Source of the DNA: a virus
Strand: one strand, 5' to 3'
Virus record (IMG/VR): IMGVR_UViG_3300025310_000213
Span: 1 to 54,019 of that record
Length of the DNA: 54,019 nucleotides
A model generated the notes under the pieces. That model did not search any database, had not been told where the DNA came from, and was given only the letters and a program-made list of their open reading frames with translations. Position numbers and translations under genes: made by a program. Shown piece by piece: positions 30,527 through 39,298 of this stretch (the stretch's first letter is position 1; every line of letters starts with the position of its first letter).

Positions 30527-32656
30527 CTAAAAGAGCGGTGGCGCGTCCTCTGCCGGGTGAGGCGGTTCTTCCCCTGGCCCGCCGTTGTCCAAGGCCGCGT
30601 CGGCAGCCGTGGTCATCCACCGATGTTTCGTTTTGATCGTCTCTTCCCACTTCTGGCGGCACGCGTCGAGCGACGGCACCGTGGTGAAGTAGACCAACCT
30701 GCCGGCCGACCGTTTCCTGAACCGAGTCCACTCGGGTGTGAACTTCATGAGCGCGGACCAGAATTCCGATTCGCCGGGACGTCGTGTGACGCCCATCTTT
30801 TCGAGAGTCTCGATGCAGTCGTTGTAGACCGTCTCTTTGGGGATCTCGCTGGGCCAGGCACCGTTGATCAAGGCGCCGTCGTCAATCTTGCTGAACCACC
30901 ACTTGTGCAGCGGCGACATCGTGGCCTGCTTCTGTTCGAGCAGCGCCTTCGTATGTGGGATCTGGCGGTGGTTCCAGTTGCTGATATCGAGTGCGAGCAG
31001 ATCGTGCAGCATCGCCTCGCGGCCACCTTCCTTCATCTGTTTCAGAAGGGCGGCAAAGTAGTGATGGTCATTCGCGTGCGATGGATCGACGTCGAGCATG
31101 GTCCACCGACGTTCGTCGAGTTCGGCCGGCAGCACCCAGTCGTGGTTGGACGCCATGAATAGGTGGATCACGTTGCGAACCGTAAAGGCATCCTTCCCCT
31201 TGCGCTCGATCGTGACGTTCGGTTCCGACACCAGGGTCTTGAGTGCCGACACCGCGGCCTTGTCCTGCGGTGCCACGGCCTCGTCGGCAAAGACGAACAC
31301 CGCATCTTGCAGATGCGAGTTGAAGTGCCCGACCAAGTGGTGGGCGTGCGTGACGTGCAGGTAGTGCTGGCCGAAGATGGACCCGATGACGCGGCCGACG
31401 ATGCCCTTGCCGGTGCCCTGACGGCCGCGGAGCGCGATGCCGGTCTCCGCCGGTCTTCCAGGCTTCTGGAAAAGGCGAGCCAACCAGCGTATGACGAAGT
31501 CATATACCGGTTGATCACCTCGGCAGATCACGTGCAGCAGGTGCTCGCGGAACAGCGTCCAGTCCCCCAGCTTCGGGTCCACGGTAAACCCGCGCCAGAG
31601 GTTCAACTTCGTCGAGTCGTTGACCCTGTTCTCGGGATCGAAGATCACGCCGCTGTATTGCTTGCGGCCAGGGTGATCGAGCCAGAAGTCGCCGAGGGTT
31701 TTGACGACCTTCTTCTTCCCGACCTTGAGTTCGACCTTACGGTTGCGGTAGAGCAACCGGATGTCCTCGGCCGACGATCGGTCGTAGACGAAGCGATCGA
31801 GCAGGTCTTCCTTGCGCTCGGTGAAGATAATCGTCTTGCCGGCCTCGAATACCACCATATGGCGGTCGTTCATCCAGTCGACCGCGCGTTCGGCTTTGGA
31901 GGGCGGATACTTCCCGATCGATCGAGCAATGACGCTGACTTCCTGTTTGCCGAGCGGCGGCTTGCACCGCTTCTGATCGATCGCGATCAGGGCCGCGAGC
32001 AGCTCGTCATCGTCGAGGCCGATGCGGCGCAACGAACCACCGATCCGCGTGAGCGTGACGTTGCGGTTTGCGGTGATCTCGCCCTGGTCGTCGAAGGATT
32101 CCTCGGTGGGAGCGTTTTCGCCGGCTGTTTCCTCGTCTGGTGCGTCGGGATCGTCGGCGGAGTCGAAGTCAAACTCCCGCGCGATTAGGGCTTCCAACTC
32201 CGACGCCCGAGCCTCCACGTCCGCGGGCGTGCCCTCAACGTGGTCTTCCGTGACTGTGAAATAGCGATGGTGGCCGTAGATTTCGAGGCCCTTGCGTGCG
32301 TGGTTCTTCCCGAGCCACGCTTTAACAAAAATCTTGATGCCACACTTCGACGGGGAAATCTCGGTGTAGCTGTTCGTTTCCTGAATGATGCGCTTCGCTT
32401 CGGCGGTCAGTTCACCCGTGTCCGGGTTGCGGCAGTCGTCGATATCGATCCCCGCCTCGCCATCGCCCAGGACGTAGCCTTTCCCGTCGACGTGGCCGGC
32501 CGCGATCATGGCGACCGCTTCGTCGTGTGTGCCCCACGACGATTCGTCGTTGACCTTGGCTTCGAGCAGGGGGATCCGCGGTTGGTAAGGGACTTTTTTG
32601 TCGCCGACGAGCCGGTAGCAAACCCAGCGGCGTTTGGCTTTCAGGGTTTCGAGCAT
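30527..32656 (-). CDS. PrimPol-like primase fused to SF3 helicase
   Basis: From the ATG at 32656 the product has about 709 residues; an upstream GTG at 32740 would add 28. Residues 1-170 are an archaeo-eukaryotic primase domain of the NrS-1 type: metal acids in GIDIDDC (D71, D73), SPSKCGIKIF, and EIYGHHRYFTVTE. A linker rich in acids follows. Residues about 380-560 are an SF3/DUF5906-type helicase with P-loop GRQGTGKG near 415, VFVFADEAV as Walker B, and MASNHDW as motif C. The protein would both prime and unwind. The C-terminus may bind DNA. A loader or separate primase is not seen, in keeping with a self-contained replisome. Confidence 0.85.
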   Translation of the reverse strand: MLETLKAKRRWVCYRLVGDKKVPYQPRIPLLEAKVNDESSWGTHDEAVAMIAAGHVDGKGYVLGDGEAGIDIDDCRNPDTGELTAEAKRIIQETNSYTEISPSKCGIKIFVKAWLGKNHARKGLEIYGHHRYFTVTEDHVEGTPADVEARASELEALIAREFDFDSADDPDAPDEETAGENAPTEESFDDQGEITANRNVTLTRIGGSLRRIGLDDDELLAALIAIDQKRCKPPLGKQEVSVIARSIGKYPPSKAERAVDWMNDRHMVVFEAGKTIIFTERKEDLLDRFVYDRSSAEDIRLLYRNRKVELKVGKKKVVKTLGDFWLDHPGRKQYSGVIFDPENRVNDSTKLNLWRGFTVDPKLGDWTLFREHLLHVICRGDQPVYDFVIRWLARLFQKPGRPAETGIALRGRQGTGKGIVGRVIGSIFGQHYLHVTHAHHLVGHFNSHLQDAVFVFADEAVAPQDKAAVSALKTLVSEPNVTIERKGKDAFTVRNVIHLFMASNHDWVLPAELDERRWTMLDVDPSHANDHHYFAALLKQMKEGGREAMLHDLLALDISNWNHRQIPHTKALLEQKQATMSPLHKWWFSKIDDGALINGAWPSEIPKETVYNDCIETLEKMGVTRRPGESEFWSALMKFTPEWTRFRKRSAGRLVYFTTVPSLDACRQKWEETIKTKHRWMTTAADAALDNGGPGEEPPHPAEDAPPLF

Positions 32657-32755
32657 GAGCGGGTTCGAGGGATCTAGGCTTTTCCTTCTTCCTCCACACA
32701 CTCCCGGCGAGACACCTTGCGGCGCCTCGCCGGGTTGCACTCAACGGGGAACGAA

Positions 32756-33535
32756 CTAGAACGGGACGTTCTCGGCACCGTCGGTTTCATCTTCGGCCGT
32801 TTCAGCAGCCGACGTATCGATGGTCTTGTCGCGGAGATCGAGCGCCGTCTGCTTCAGTTCACCGTAGAGCACCTGGTTGGTGATGATGCCGATGGGCAGT
32901 CGCGGGATGACCGGGATGTAGAATTCCTGGCCGGCCGCGTTCTTCGTTGCGATGCTCGACAGCGTGAACACCTTGGCGAAGTCGGCGATCCCCGACATGG
33001 CGCGGAGCGAGCTGTTAAAGCCTCGCATGGTCTTCAGGAACGTGCTCTTCGCACTGAACCAGACGATCTCCTTCGTGTCCGGCAGGTAGAAGAGGTAGTT
33101 CATGAACTTCGTGACTTCGGGCTTCTCGCCCTTCGGTCCGAAGGTCGTGCGGAGCGGCAGGCCTTCCTCGTCGCGCACGACGCCATCGGATCCCACGATG
33201 CCGCGGCACACGATGCCGCCGCCCTGGTCGATCGGCTTGAACACGATGTAATTGACCCAATATTTCAACATCGTGAAGCGCAACGGGCCGGTGCCGTAGA
33301 TGTAGCCACTGGCGTCGTTGAAGAAGTCGCCCTCGGCGAGCCCTTCGATGTAGTTTGGGTCGTTGCGCTTGCGCTGCGGCGTCATCGACTGGCACAGCTT
33401 CAACTGTGGCAGCCGAATCTCCGACTGATCGAATTGCGTGTTGAGCGCCAGGGCCTCCTGGTCCTGCTTCATCCAGTCGGGGAGCGCGAGCGCTCCGCCG
33501 GGCGTGACGGTGGTGAGTGCGGTTTCTTCCTTCAT
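32756..33535 (-). CDS. ssDNA-binding-like protein with SSB-type tail
   Basis: The 259-residue product has an OB-like body (NPLRFTML-like GPLRFTMLKYWVNYIVFK, KTFMRGFN-like TMRGFNSSLRAMS) and a long acidic C-terminus ending ENVPF, like the DDDIPF tip by which SSB recruits partners. It is upstream of the primase-helicase in the same operon. The tail and position support a replication SSB; a recombination-protein role is also possible. Confidence 0.6.
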   Translation of the reverse strand: MKEETALTTVTPGGALALPDWMKQDQEALALNTQFDQSEIRLPQLKLCQSMTPQRKRNDPNYIEGLAEGDFFNDASGYIYGTGPLRFTMLKYWVNYIVFKPIDQGGGIVCRGIVGSDGVVRDEEGLPLRTTFGPKGEKPEVTKFMNYLFYLPDTKEIVWFSAKSTFLKTMRGFNSSLRAMSGIADFAKVFTLSSIATKNAAGQEFYIPVIPRLPIGIITNQVLYGELKQTALDLRDKTIDTSAAETAEDETDGAENVPF

Positions 33536-33538
33536 GCG

Positions 33539-33831
33539 CTAAGCGGCCTCCTGTGCCGCGATCGGGCGAGCCGCCCGCTTGGGTGGGTGACAGATCGGGC
33601 AACGCAGCGCCACCCTCTTGCTGCGTTTACCCTTCAGGCGCCGTTCTTCCGAACGGTCACCTTGCCATGTCCGAGCGACACGAAACTCGATCCCCGCTGC
33701 CACCACGGCTGCCGTCAGCTTGCTCGCGTGCCCTTGACGGTGCTCGGCCACGCGCCGGTCGACGTCCTTGGCATACCCATGTAGTGGCGGACGTGCCGAT
33801 ACGGCCGATCAAAGTGGAGCAGGTAGACCAC
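33539..33831 (-). pseudogene. GIY-YIG-like nuclease, frame broken
   Basis: From the GTG at 33831 the frame reads VVYLLHFDRPYRHVRHYMG, a typical opening (VYLL as GIY-like, HYMG as YIG-like). It then shifts: the expected continuation (YAKDVDRRVAEHRQGHASK, then ARTWQGDRSEERRLKG and RCPICH) lies in the next frame, ending at 33539. One base seems to be missing around 33776-33780 (ATGGGTATG). This is a sequencing error, a true mutation, or, less likely, recoding. In the downstream frame alone a 70-residue product from a GTG at 33751 is possible but lacks the first motif. Confidence 0.65.
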
Positions 33832-34350
33832 CTACTTCTTCCTCCGCTGGACGGTGGTCTTCATGAAGATGTCGATGCCCTCGGGCATCGGCCTGGGCTG
33901 TCCGGTCGCGGGATCGATTGGGTCTTCGAGGATGCCCTTCACCATCGCGTTGAGCGTCGACCACGGTGGAGCGAGGATTTCTTTCAGGCCCTGCTTTTCG
34001 AACCACTCGCGGCACGCGGCCTTGTCCTTGACGCTGGTGTGCGGTTCGTCCTTGAGGATGAATTGGCCGCCGCTGGCGAGCTTGAAGTTGGAGAGACCCT
34101 GGTCCTCCATCTGGGTGACCAAGAGTTCCTCGATCGCCGCGAATTGCACATTGATCTCGGCGAGCGCGGCCTTGATTTCTTCTTCCTGGTCGCACAGGGC
34201 GTTGTAGGCTTCCGCCAGTTCCTGTAGGCCCTTGCCGACGAGTTCAGCTTTGACGGCGTCGACCTTCTCCTGATACTTGGCGCCATCCTCGTATTTGATT
34301 TCGACAGGGAGCTTCGGCAAGGTGCCCCGGAGGTGAGTCCACTTTCCCAC
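33832..34350 (-). CDS. Coiled-coil hypothetical protein (replication region)
   Basis: The 172-residue product (GTG start) has a long coil (KVDAVKAELVGKGLQELAEA, CDQEEEIKAALAEINVQFAA) and an alpha/beta end with FEKQGLKEILAPPWSTLNAM. Phages use such proteins beside SSB and recombination genes, for example Gam-like nuclease inhibitors, but the match is not specific. Confidence 0.6.
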   Translation of the reverse strand: MGKWTHLRGTLPKLPVEIKYEDGAKYQEKVDAVKAELVGKGLQELAEAYNALCDQEEEIKAALAEINVQFAAIEELLVTQMEDQGLSNFKLASGGQFILKDEPHTSVKDKAACREWFEKQGLKEILAPPWSTLNAMVKGILEDPIDPATGQPRPMPEGIDIFMKTTVQRRKK

Positions 34351-34547
34351 TACGCTGCCTCCTGCGCCTTCCCCTTGATTTCGTCGAGGATCGAGAGGAA
34401 ATACGGAGCGGCGGCCTCCCCGTAGGTTTCGGGCGTGCCCTTCAGCAGCCGGACTGCCTCGTTCTCAAACTCCTCCGGGTGTTCACGGTAGCGACGATCC
34501 CATTCCGTGAACGCAGCGGCGATCTGTTCCGGTGTGGCGTTCTTCAT
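34350..34547 (-). CDS. Small hypothetical protein
   Basis: The 65-residue, helical and acidic product (MKNATPEQIAAAFTEWDRRY) overlaps its neighbours by a few bases. Function unknown. Confidence 0.6.
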   Translation of the reverse strand: MKNATPEQIAAAFTEWDRRYREHPEEFENEAVRLLKGTPETYGEAAAPYFLSILDEIKGKAQEAA

Positions 34548-35146
34548 GCGGCGGCGCCCTCCTTCACGCCGTGGAGTTGATAGAACCGCTGGATGAACAT
34601 GTGCTTCGCTTCATCGGGATCAACCGGATGAATCTGAATCCCGAGCCCCGGTCCGCGCAACGCTGATGGGCGCGCGAGGTTGGGCGTAAGTTCACGCGCC
34701 TCGTCCTGCAGAATGAGGTGGTCGATCTGTTTCACCTCGGGCGGCTGTGCCCCAGTCAGTCCAAACGATTCACGGATGACCCGAAGCAACGTGTCGTCGG
34801 CCGATCGATAGAGCCTCATTTCGGCTGCGTGCTTCACCGGGCCGGTCATGTCTCCCAGATAGGCTTCGGGCGTGTCGTGGACCAACCCTTCGAGTGCGTA
34901 GATCCGCTCCAAGCGATCCAGCGCCTCACCGTGCGCTCGGAGGGAGGCCGGTGGTCGAACGAATCGGCTGACCATGACGCAGTGCTGCGCGACGCTATAG
35001 AACCGGCGGACGTGCCCGTTGAACCTGCATATGTGAGCTAGGGCGTGAGCGATGTCCTCGATGCAGATGTCCTCTGGCCGCGGGTCGAGAGGCCAGAACT
35101 TCCGACCGGTGATCGTCGTGATGAAGTTCTCGTCGCCGTGCTTCAC
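34544..35146 (-). CDS. HD-domain nucleotide phosphohydrolase
   Basis: From the GTG at 35146 the product has 200 residues. It shows the HD pattern of YfbR/5'-nucleotidase-like enzymes: FYSVAQHCVMVSR (first His), LEGLVHDTPEAYLGD (His-Asp), and a C-terminal acidic helix (VKQIDHLILQDEARELT). These hydrolyse dNMPs or related nucleotides using a metal. A role in reshaping the dNTP pool fits the neighbouring replication genes and the dNMP kinase on the other arm. Confidence 0.85.
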   Translation of the reverse strand: MKHGDENFITTITGRKFWPLDPRPEDICIEDIAHALAHICRFNGHVRRFYSVAQHCVMVSRFVRPPASLRAHGEALDRLERIYALEGLVHDTPEAYLGDMTGPVKHAAEMRLYRSADDTLLRVIRESFGLTGAQPPEVKQIDHLILQDEARELTPNLARPSALRGPGLGIQIHPVDPDEAKHMFIQRFYQLHGVKEGAAA

Positions 35147-35496
35147 GCGGCCTCCGACCTGGTCATCGCCGCCGTGGCTCTCTTGAGGTGACGACGCTCG
35201 CGCGCATACACCACGCGGTCCTCGTGTTTGCCTTTGATCAGGTGTTCGGGTGCGACGCACATGCCGTCGCCGGTTTCGTTGTTGCCCACCGTGCCGCAGG
35301 TGTTCGTGACTTCCTCGTCAGCGGCAACGTGACCCGCGGAACCTCGGTCATGCTGGTGCGCGAAGGCGTAGGCCAAACGGCGGACGTGACACATCCCCCT
35401 GTCCGCGCGGCCGTAAATCTCGACGCTCATATGGCGGCGGCCGTCCGCACGGAACGTTCTACATCCGTGCTCGTTGGGCGGGTTGAATATGTGCAT
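35143..35496 (-). CDS. HNH-like endonuclease
   Basis: The 117-residue product has an HNH_3-like second half: CGTVGNNETGDGMCVAPEHL, then IKGKHEDRVVYARER. This is the N-P-x-H-L ... G-T-H-x-D-N type of metal site with variations. Family members cut DNA and are common in phages. The first His of the motif is unclear (HQHDRGSAGHV). Confidence 0.65.
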   Translation of the reverse strand: MHIFNPPNEHGCRTFRADGRRHMSVEIYGRADRGMCHVRRLAYAFAHQHDRGSAGHVAADEEVTNTCGTVGNNETGDGMCVAPEHLIKGKHEDRVVYARERRHLKRATAAMTRSEAA

Positions 35497-35557
35497 CGAA
35501 TTCTTCTCTCAGAGCTCTCGTCAGCTTGATTTGGTCGGTATCGTGTGCCCCTGGTCT

Positions 35558-37117
35558 TTACGCGGCGAGTTCCCGTCGCCATACGTCCGTTGTCCATCGC
35601 GCGAGGTCTTGCTTCTTCCTGAGAGCGTTGAGAATCACGTGGTCGATCGTTCGCTGGCCTTCCGGCCCGGTCGCGATCACGTCGGTGTAAAGCACGGTGT
35701 GTCGTTGCCCTGGCCGGTGGACGCGGTCCTCGGACTGCAGCCGCGTGGTCAGGGAGTAGTCGTTGCTCGAATAGATGACGTGGTGAGCGGCCGTCAACGT
35801 GAGGCCAAGGCCGCCAGCTTGCGGATTGGCGAACATGACCATCGGGTAGTCACCATTCGCCTGAAATTCCGCGATCATTGCCCGGCGCTCGCCTTCCTTC
35901 TGGCCGCCCTGAATGCGACCAATCGAGACGTGCGGCCACCGCTCGGCGACCGCCTTCACGGCGCGTTCTAGTTCGGCGCGGTAGCGGCACCAGACGACGA
36001 TGCGAACGTTGGGCTCGTCGGTTTCGAGCCGGTCCTCGATCTGTTCAAGCAGGACGTCGAGCTTCTCGCGGCCGATTTCCTTCGGCACCGACGGATCGCC
36101 GAGCGGCACCGTGAAGAGATCGCCGCGGTCGTCTTGCACCGGCTCGATACCGCCAAGGAACCCAGCGGTGATCTGCGACAGGCGCAGCAACCGCACGACC
36201 GCTTGAGGTGCGACGCTCACGCGCTGACCGGGACCTTCGCCGAGGTAGGCGACGCATTCGTCGCGCATTGCCTTGTAGACCTTCCACGTCGCGGGCGTCA
36301 TGCGCGCTTCGCGGATGGTGTAGGTCTTCTCGGGAAGGTCGAGGCAGTCTTCCTTCAGCCGGCGCAGCACATACGGCGCAATCTTGGCTTGCAGTTCTTC
36401 GAGACGCTGCCAGCCGATCACCTGTTTGTTCATGTAGCCGCCCATCACGGCGTAGGCGGCGCGGAAGTGAAAGAAGTTCTTCGCGCCGATGATGCGTGGG
36501 TCGAGAAACTGGAACTGCGCCCACAGGTCGAGCGGGTTGTTGCCGACCGGCGTCCCATTCAAGATGCTGCGGCGCACACAGAGTGGGGCGAGCTTGAGCA
36601 CCGCCTTCGTCTGCGCGGCCTTGTGACTCTTGATGCGAATCGACTCGTCAACGACGCCCCAGATGCGGCGCCCGCGAAGCTGGTCGATCAGTTCGAGCAA
36701 CCGATCGCCCGAGCGGATGAAATCGAAGTTCGTCACCACCCAATTCAGGCGGCCTTTGGCGAAGGGCAACCTCGGGGTCTTGGCGTGAAATTCCACGACC
36801 GTGCGCGGGAACCAGGCGTGCTTCTGGATCTCGCCGAAGTCACTCGCCCACACCGCGCGCACTGAAGCCGGCGTGACGATCAGGACGGTATCGATCTCGC
36901 CCGCATCCGCCAGGAAGCACGCCGTGTCGACGATCTGCTTCGTCTTGCCGGCACCCGGCTCGTCGAACAGCGCGAACACCCCCGGCAGAACCCGGCCTTT
37001 CGCGGGGTCGTTCCACTTGAGCAGTTCGCGGATACCGACCTTCTGGTGTTCGAACGGCGGCAGGACGCACCGCGACCAATCGATCTCGACGAGCGGTCGT
37101 GTGGTGGCGACGCTCAT
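35558..37117 (-). CDS. SNF2-family (SF2) helicase/translocase
   Basis: From the ATG at 37117 the product has 519 residues. Motif I is FDEPGAGKT (51-59), motif II is VVDESIRIKS near 157 and the C-terminal RecA lobe has LGLTLTAAHHVIYSSNDYSL with motif VI SEDRVHRPGQRHTVLYTD. These ATPases remodel or translocate on duplex DNA. Phage versions are often in the replication operon. The stop of the small gene upstream overlaps the ATG. It is shorter than cellular SNF2 proteins and lacks accessory domains. Confidence 0.9.
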   Translation of the reverse strand: MSVATTRPLVEIDWSRCVLPPFEHQKVGIRELLKWNDPAKGRVLPGVFALFDEPGAGKTKQIVDTACFLADAGEIDTVLIVTPASVRAVWASDFGEIQKHAWFPRTVVEFHAKTPRLPFAKGRLNWVVTNFDFIRSGDRLLELIDQLRGRRIWGVVDESIRIKSHKAAQTKAVLKLAPLCVRRSILNGTPVGNNPLDLWAQFQFLDPRIIGAKNFFHFRAAYAVMGGYMNKQVIGWQRLEELQAKIAPYVLRRLKEDCLDLPEKTYTIREARMTPATWKVYKAMRDECVAYLGEGPGQRVSVAPQAVVRLLRLSQITAGFLGGIEPVQDDRGDLFTVPLGDPSVPKEIGREKLDVLLEQIEDRLETDEPNVRIVVWCRYRAELERAVKAVAERWPHVSIGRIQGGQKEGERRAMIAEFQANGDYPMVMFANPQAGGLGLTLTAAHHVIYSSNDYSLTTRLQSEDRVHRPGQRHTVLYTDVIATGPEGQRTIDHVILNALRKKQDLARWTTDVWRRELAA

Positions 37118-37335
37118 GCGGCCTTCCCGTTGGTGCCGCGGTGTTCGGCGATCACCAGGCAACTGGTGACGTGCGGCACACCGGTGAACGACGCTGGCAG
37201 CGGCTTCCCGACTTCGAGCGGTTCGGTCGTGCCGCCGCAGAACAGGCAGGAAAACCTGACTAGGTGGCGCTCGGCGTCGACGACGAAGCCCATCAGGTGG
37301 CTGGCCTGGAGTATCGTGTTGGCGTCTATCGCCAC
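37114..37335 (-). CDS. Small Cys-containing protein
   Basis: The 73-residue product has HLVRFSCLFCGGTTEP, a single C-x2-C, and a later cysteine and histidines (HVTSCLVIAEHRG), so one metal site is possible. It overlaps the helicase gene by 4 bases. Confidence 0.6.
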   Translation of the reverse strand: MAIDANTILQASHLMGFVVDAERHLVRFSCLFCGGTTEPLEVGKPLPASFTGVPHVTSCLVIAEHRGTNGKAA

Positions 37336-37601
37336 TTGAGAACCTCACGGCGTGCGGAGACCGACCACACGTGGTCCTTGGTCGAGGGCGACGTTGCCGC
37401 CATTCGAAGCGTGTGGCGCACCTGACGAACGCGGCAACGCACGACCGTGTCGCCGTCTTCGTCGTGGCGGATGGCTTGGCCGGTCACCCCTGGCATCACG
37501 CGCACGCGCGATCCGATTGGGAAGAACCCGTGCTTCGTGAGATCGATCGGGTCGGTGTCCTTCAGCCCTTTGATCAAGGCTTCGAGATGCTTCGGGGTCA
37601 C
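37326..37601 (-). CDS. Small beta-rich protein
   Basis: From the GTG at 37601 the product has 91 residues: a helix (PKHLEALIKGLKDTDP), then SH3-like strands (GSRVRVMPGVTGQAIRHDED, VWSVSARREVLKW). This pattern is common in small regulatory proteins. Function unknown. Confidence 0.6.
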   Translation of the reverse strand: MTPKHLEALIKGLKDTDPIDLTKHGFFPIGSRVRVMPGVTGQAIRHDEDGDTVVRCRVRQVRHTLRMAATSPSTKDHVWSVSARREVLKWR

Positions 37602-38443
37602 GCGGCCTCCTGTTCGGCTTCCGCAATGGCGCGAATCGGGAATCTGTTCTGAAGCGCGTCGCGGACGATCTGCTTCACGTCGTCCTGGAAGTCCTGCCCC
37701 TGTATCCAGGTCAGGTAGTCCTTCGGCACGTTCTTCAGCGGGATGCCGTTCCACTTGCCGAAGCCGAAGCACGCCTCTTGGTTGCGCCAGACGATCTTTC
37801 CGGATGCGTCGACCCAGCTCGGGTCGCGCGGGAACAACATCTCGTGGAGCCCGTCGACCGTCTGCGGCAGGTTCGGGTAGGCGTCGAGCATGTGCGCGAG
37901 GACTCGAATCGTCCAGCGCACGTCCGACATCGCGTCGTGGGCGTCGGTGATCTGCTCGCGGAGATACTTCTCGACCAGGGCTTCGAGGGTGCGCGGGAAC
38001 AGAACCTCGTCGATCCGCTTTGTGTCGATAATCTTGGCCTCAGCGTAGGACCACTGGCGACCAACGCGGGCAAATTCAGCCTCCAGAAACCGCAGATCGA
38101 ATTTCACATTCTGCCCGACGAAGTCGCAGCCCGAAAGACCGACCGCGAGCTTGCCGGCGAGACTCGCGAACGTGGGCGCGCCCGCCACCATCTCGTTCGT
38201 GATCTTGTGCTTCAGCGTCGCTTCCGCCGGGATCGCCAACTGCGGATCGATGAACGTGGTCCACTCGTTCACGCAGCCACCGGGGCACTCGTTGTTCCCG
38301 TCGACTTCCGGATACGCCTTCACGATTCCGATTTGGATCGCCCGGTCGACCCCCGGCACCGTGCCGGTGGTTTCCAAGTCGACGCAGACCAGCGGTCGCG
38401 TAATGCGAAGCCGCTGCGCAATGGTCAACAGCGGATGGTTCAC
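37598..38443 (-). CDS. DnaQ-like 3'-5' exonuclease
   Basis: The 281-residue product has the DEDDh motifs: VDLETTG (D22, E24), GQNVKFDLRFL (D116) and HDAMSD (H169, D174). It removes 3' nucleotides from DNA. The C-terminal 90 residues contain GFGKWNGIPLKNVPKDYLTW, a DUF3820-like appendage seen in other phage exonucleases. It may proofread for the family A polymerase, which carries its own exonuclease-like domain, or act in recombination or end processing. Confidence 0.9.
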   Translation of the reverse strand: MNHPLLTIAQRLRITRPLVCVDLETTGTVPGVDRAIQIGIVKAYPEVDGNNECPGGCVNEWTTFIDPQLAIPAEATLKHKITNEMVAGAPTFASLAGKLAVGLSGCDFVGQNVKFDLRFLEAEFARVGRQWSYAEAKIIDTKRIDEVLFPRTLEALVEKYLREQITDAHDAMSDVRWTIRVLAHMLDAYPNLPQTVDGLHEMLFPRDPSWVDASGKIVWRNQEACFGFGKWNGIPLKNVPKDYLTWIQGQDFQDDVKQIVRDALQNRFPIRAIAEAEQEAA

Positions 38444-38664
38444 GCTGCCGCCTTCGCGTTGCCAAGTGGTAGCAACTCAACGGTGAACGCTCTCGGCCCC
38501 TTGAACGGGTGTGCTACCGGCTTGTAGCTGACGCGCAGGCCGACCGTCAGCTTGTCGAACGCGATCCCGCGGACTTCCTTCGCGGGGAAGAATCGGCGCA
38601 CACCGTCGTCGCCGTTGATGAACCCGAATCCACGCGTGTCGAGGCTCTGAATGGTCCCGGTCAC
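38440..38664 (-). CDS. Cold-shock-like OB protein
   Basis: From the GTG at 38664 the product has 74 residues: VTGTIQSLDTRGFGFINGDD (RNP1-like FGFI), RRFFPAKEV, and closing strands. This is a CspA-like pattern, with DGVRRFF in place of the usual DxFFH. It would bind single-stranded nucleic acid. It overlaps the exonuclease gene by 4 bases. Confidence 0.7.
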   Translation of the reverse strand: MTGTIQSLDTRGFGFINGDDGVRRFFPAKEVRGIAFDKLTVGLRVSYKPVAHPFKGPRAFTVELLPLGNAKAAA

Positions 38665-38852
38665 TTGGTCTCCTTGAGCGCGTTGAAGATCGTTTGAGGG
38701 CTGACGGTGATCTGGTTGGCGCCGTGCTTGACGACTACGTGCTTCCACTGGGTGAGATCGATCGTCAGCACCCCTGGCTCCGCGGCGTGTGCCACGCGGC
38801 GGGTCGTCAGCAGCAACCCGATCACGGCGAGCCAGGCTTGGCGTCGGGTCAC
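38661..38852 (-). CDS. Small secreted protein
   Basis: From the GTG at 38852 the product has 63 residues, with a signal-peptide-like start (VTRRQAWLAVIGLLLTTRRV, cleavage after AHA) and a short helical end. Its place inside the replication operon is unusual for an exported protein. Function unknown. Confidence 0.5.
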   Translation of the reverse strand: MTRRQAWLAVIGLLLTTRRVAHAAEPGVLTIDLTQWKHVVVKHGANQITVSPQTIFNALKETK

Positions 38853-39109
38853 CGCACTACCCGTTCGCTGCACTTGCACGTGAACACCGGGCGACCGCCG
38901 GGTCGCTTCTCGTCGAGTTGATCGACCAAGGCGAGATCGAGCGGGGTTTTGCAATGCTGGCAACCAAGAAGGATCTGGATGCCCTCTGCCTGCATCTCGC
39001 GGACGAATCTACTGACCCGTTTGAGCGTGTCCTTCGGCAGGACGCGCTGGGTTTTCGCGACGGCGGATGCCGGCACGATGAGCCCGGCGTCGGTGCGGAC
39101 TTCGTTCAT
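38849..39109 (-). CDS. Small Cys-containing protein
   Basis: The 86-residue product has a helical N-terminus (DTLKRVSRFVREMQAEGIQI) and a C-terminal metal site (LLGCQHCKTP, VFTCKCSERV). It overlaps both neighbours. Confidence 0.6.
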   Translation of the reverse strand: MNEVRTDAGLIVPASAVAKTQRVLPKDTLKRVSRFVREMQAEGIQILLGCQHCKTPLDLALVDQLDEKRPGGRPVFTCKCSERVVR

Positions 39110-39291
39110 GCCGTTTCGCCGGTGAGGCGCGTCCAGGCGCGGCGGAACAGGGTGGTCGGCTGTTTCGCCTCGGCCTTGGCGAGCAGGTTGCGGAGCACCG
39201 AAGCCCGAGTCTCGCCCTCGCTACGCCGCGATCCGTTCGTCAGGGAGCGTCCGTCCGATTCTCGAACGCCGCTTGTGATACATGTCCTCAT
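39106..39291 (-). CDS. Small basic protein
   Basis: The 61-residue product is basic and helical in its second half (ASVLRNLLAKAEAKQPTTLF). The overlap with its downstream neighbour (ATGA-type) supports translation. Function unknown. Confidence 0.5.
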   Translation of the reverse strand: MRTCITSGVRESDGRSLTNGSRRSEGETRASVLRNLLAKAEAKQPTTLFRRAWTRLTGETA

Positions 39292-39298
39292 GTCGTCC

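Noticed and set aside
30527-30540. TAGGGT near the end of the primase-helicase gene
   Set aside because: It is the gene's stop codon followed by GGT; no start lies close downstream and no -35 is seen.
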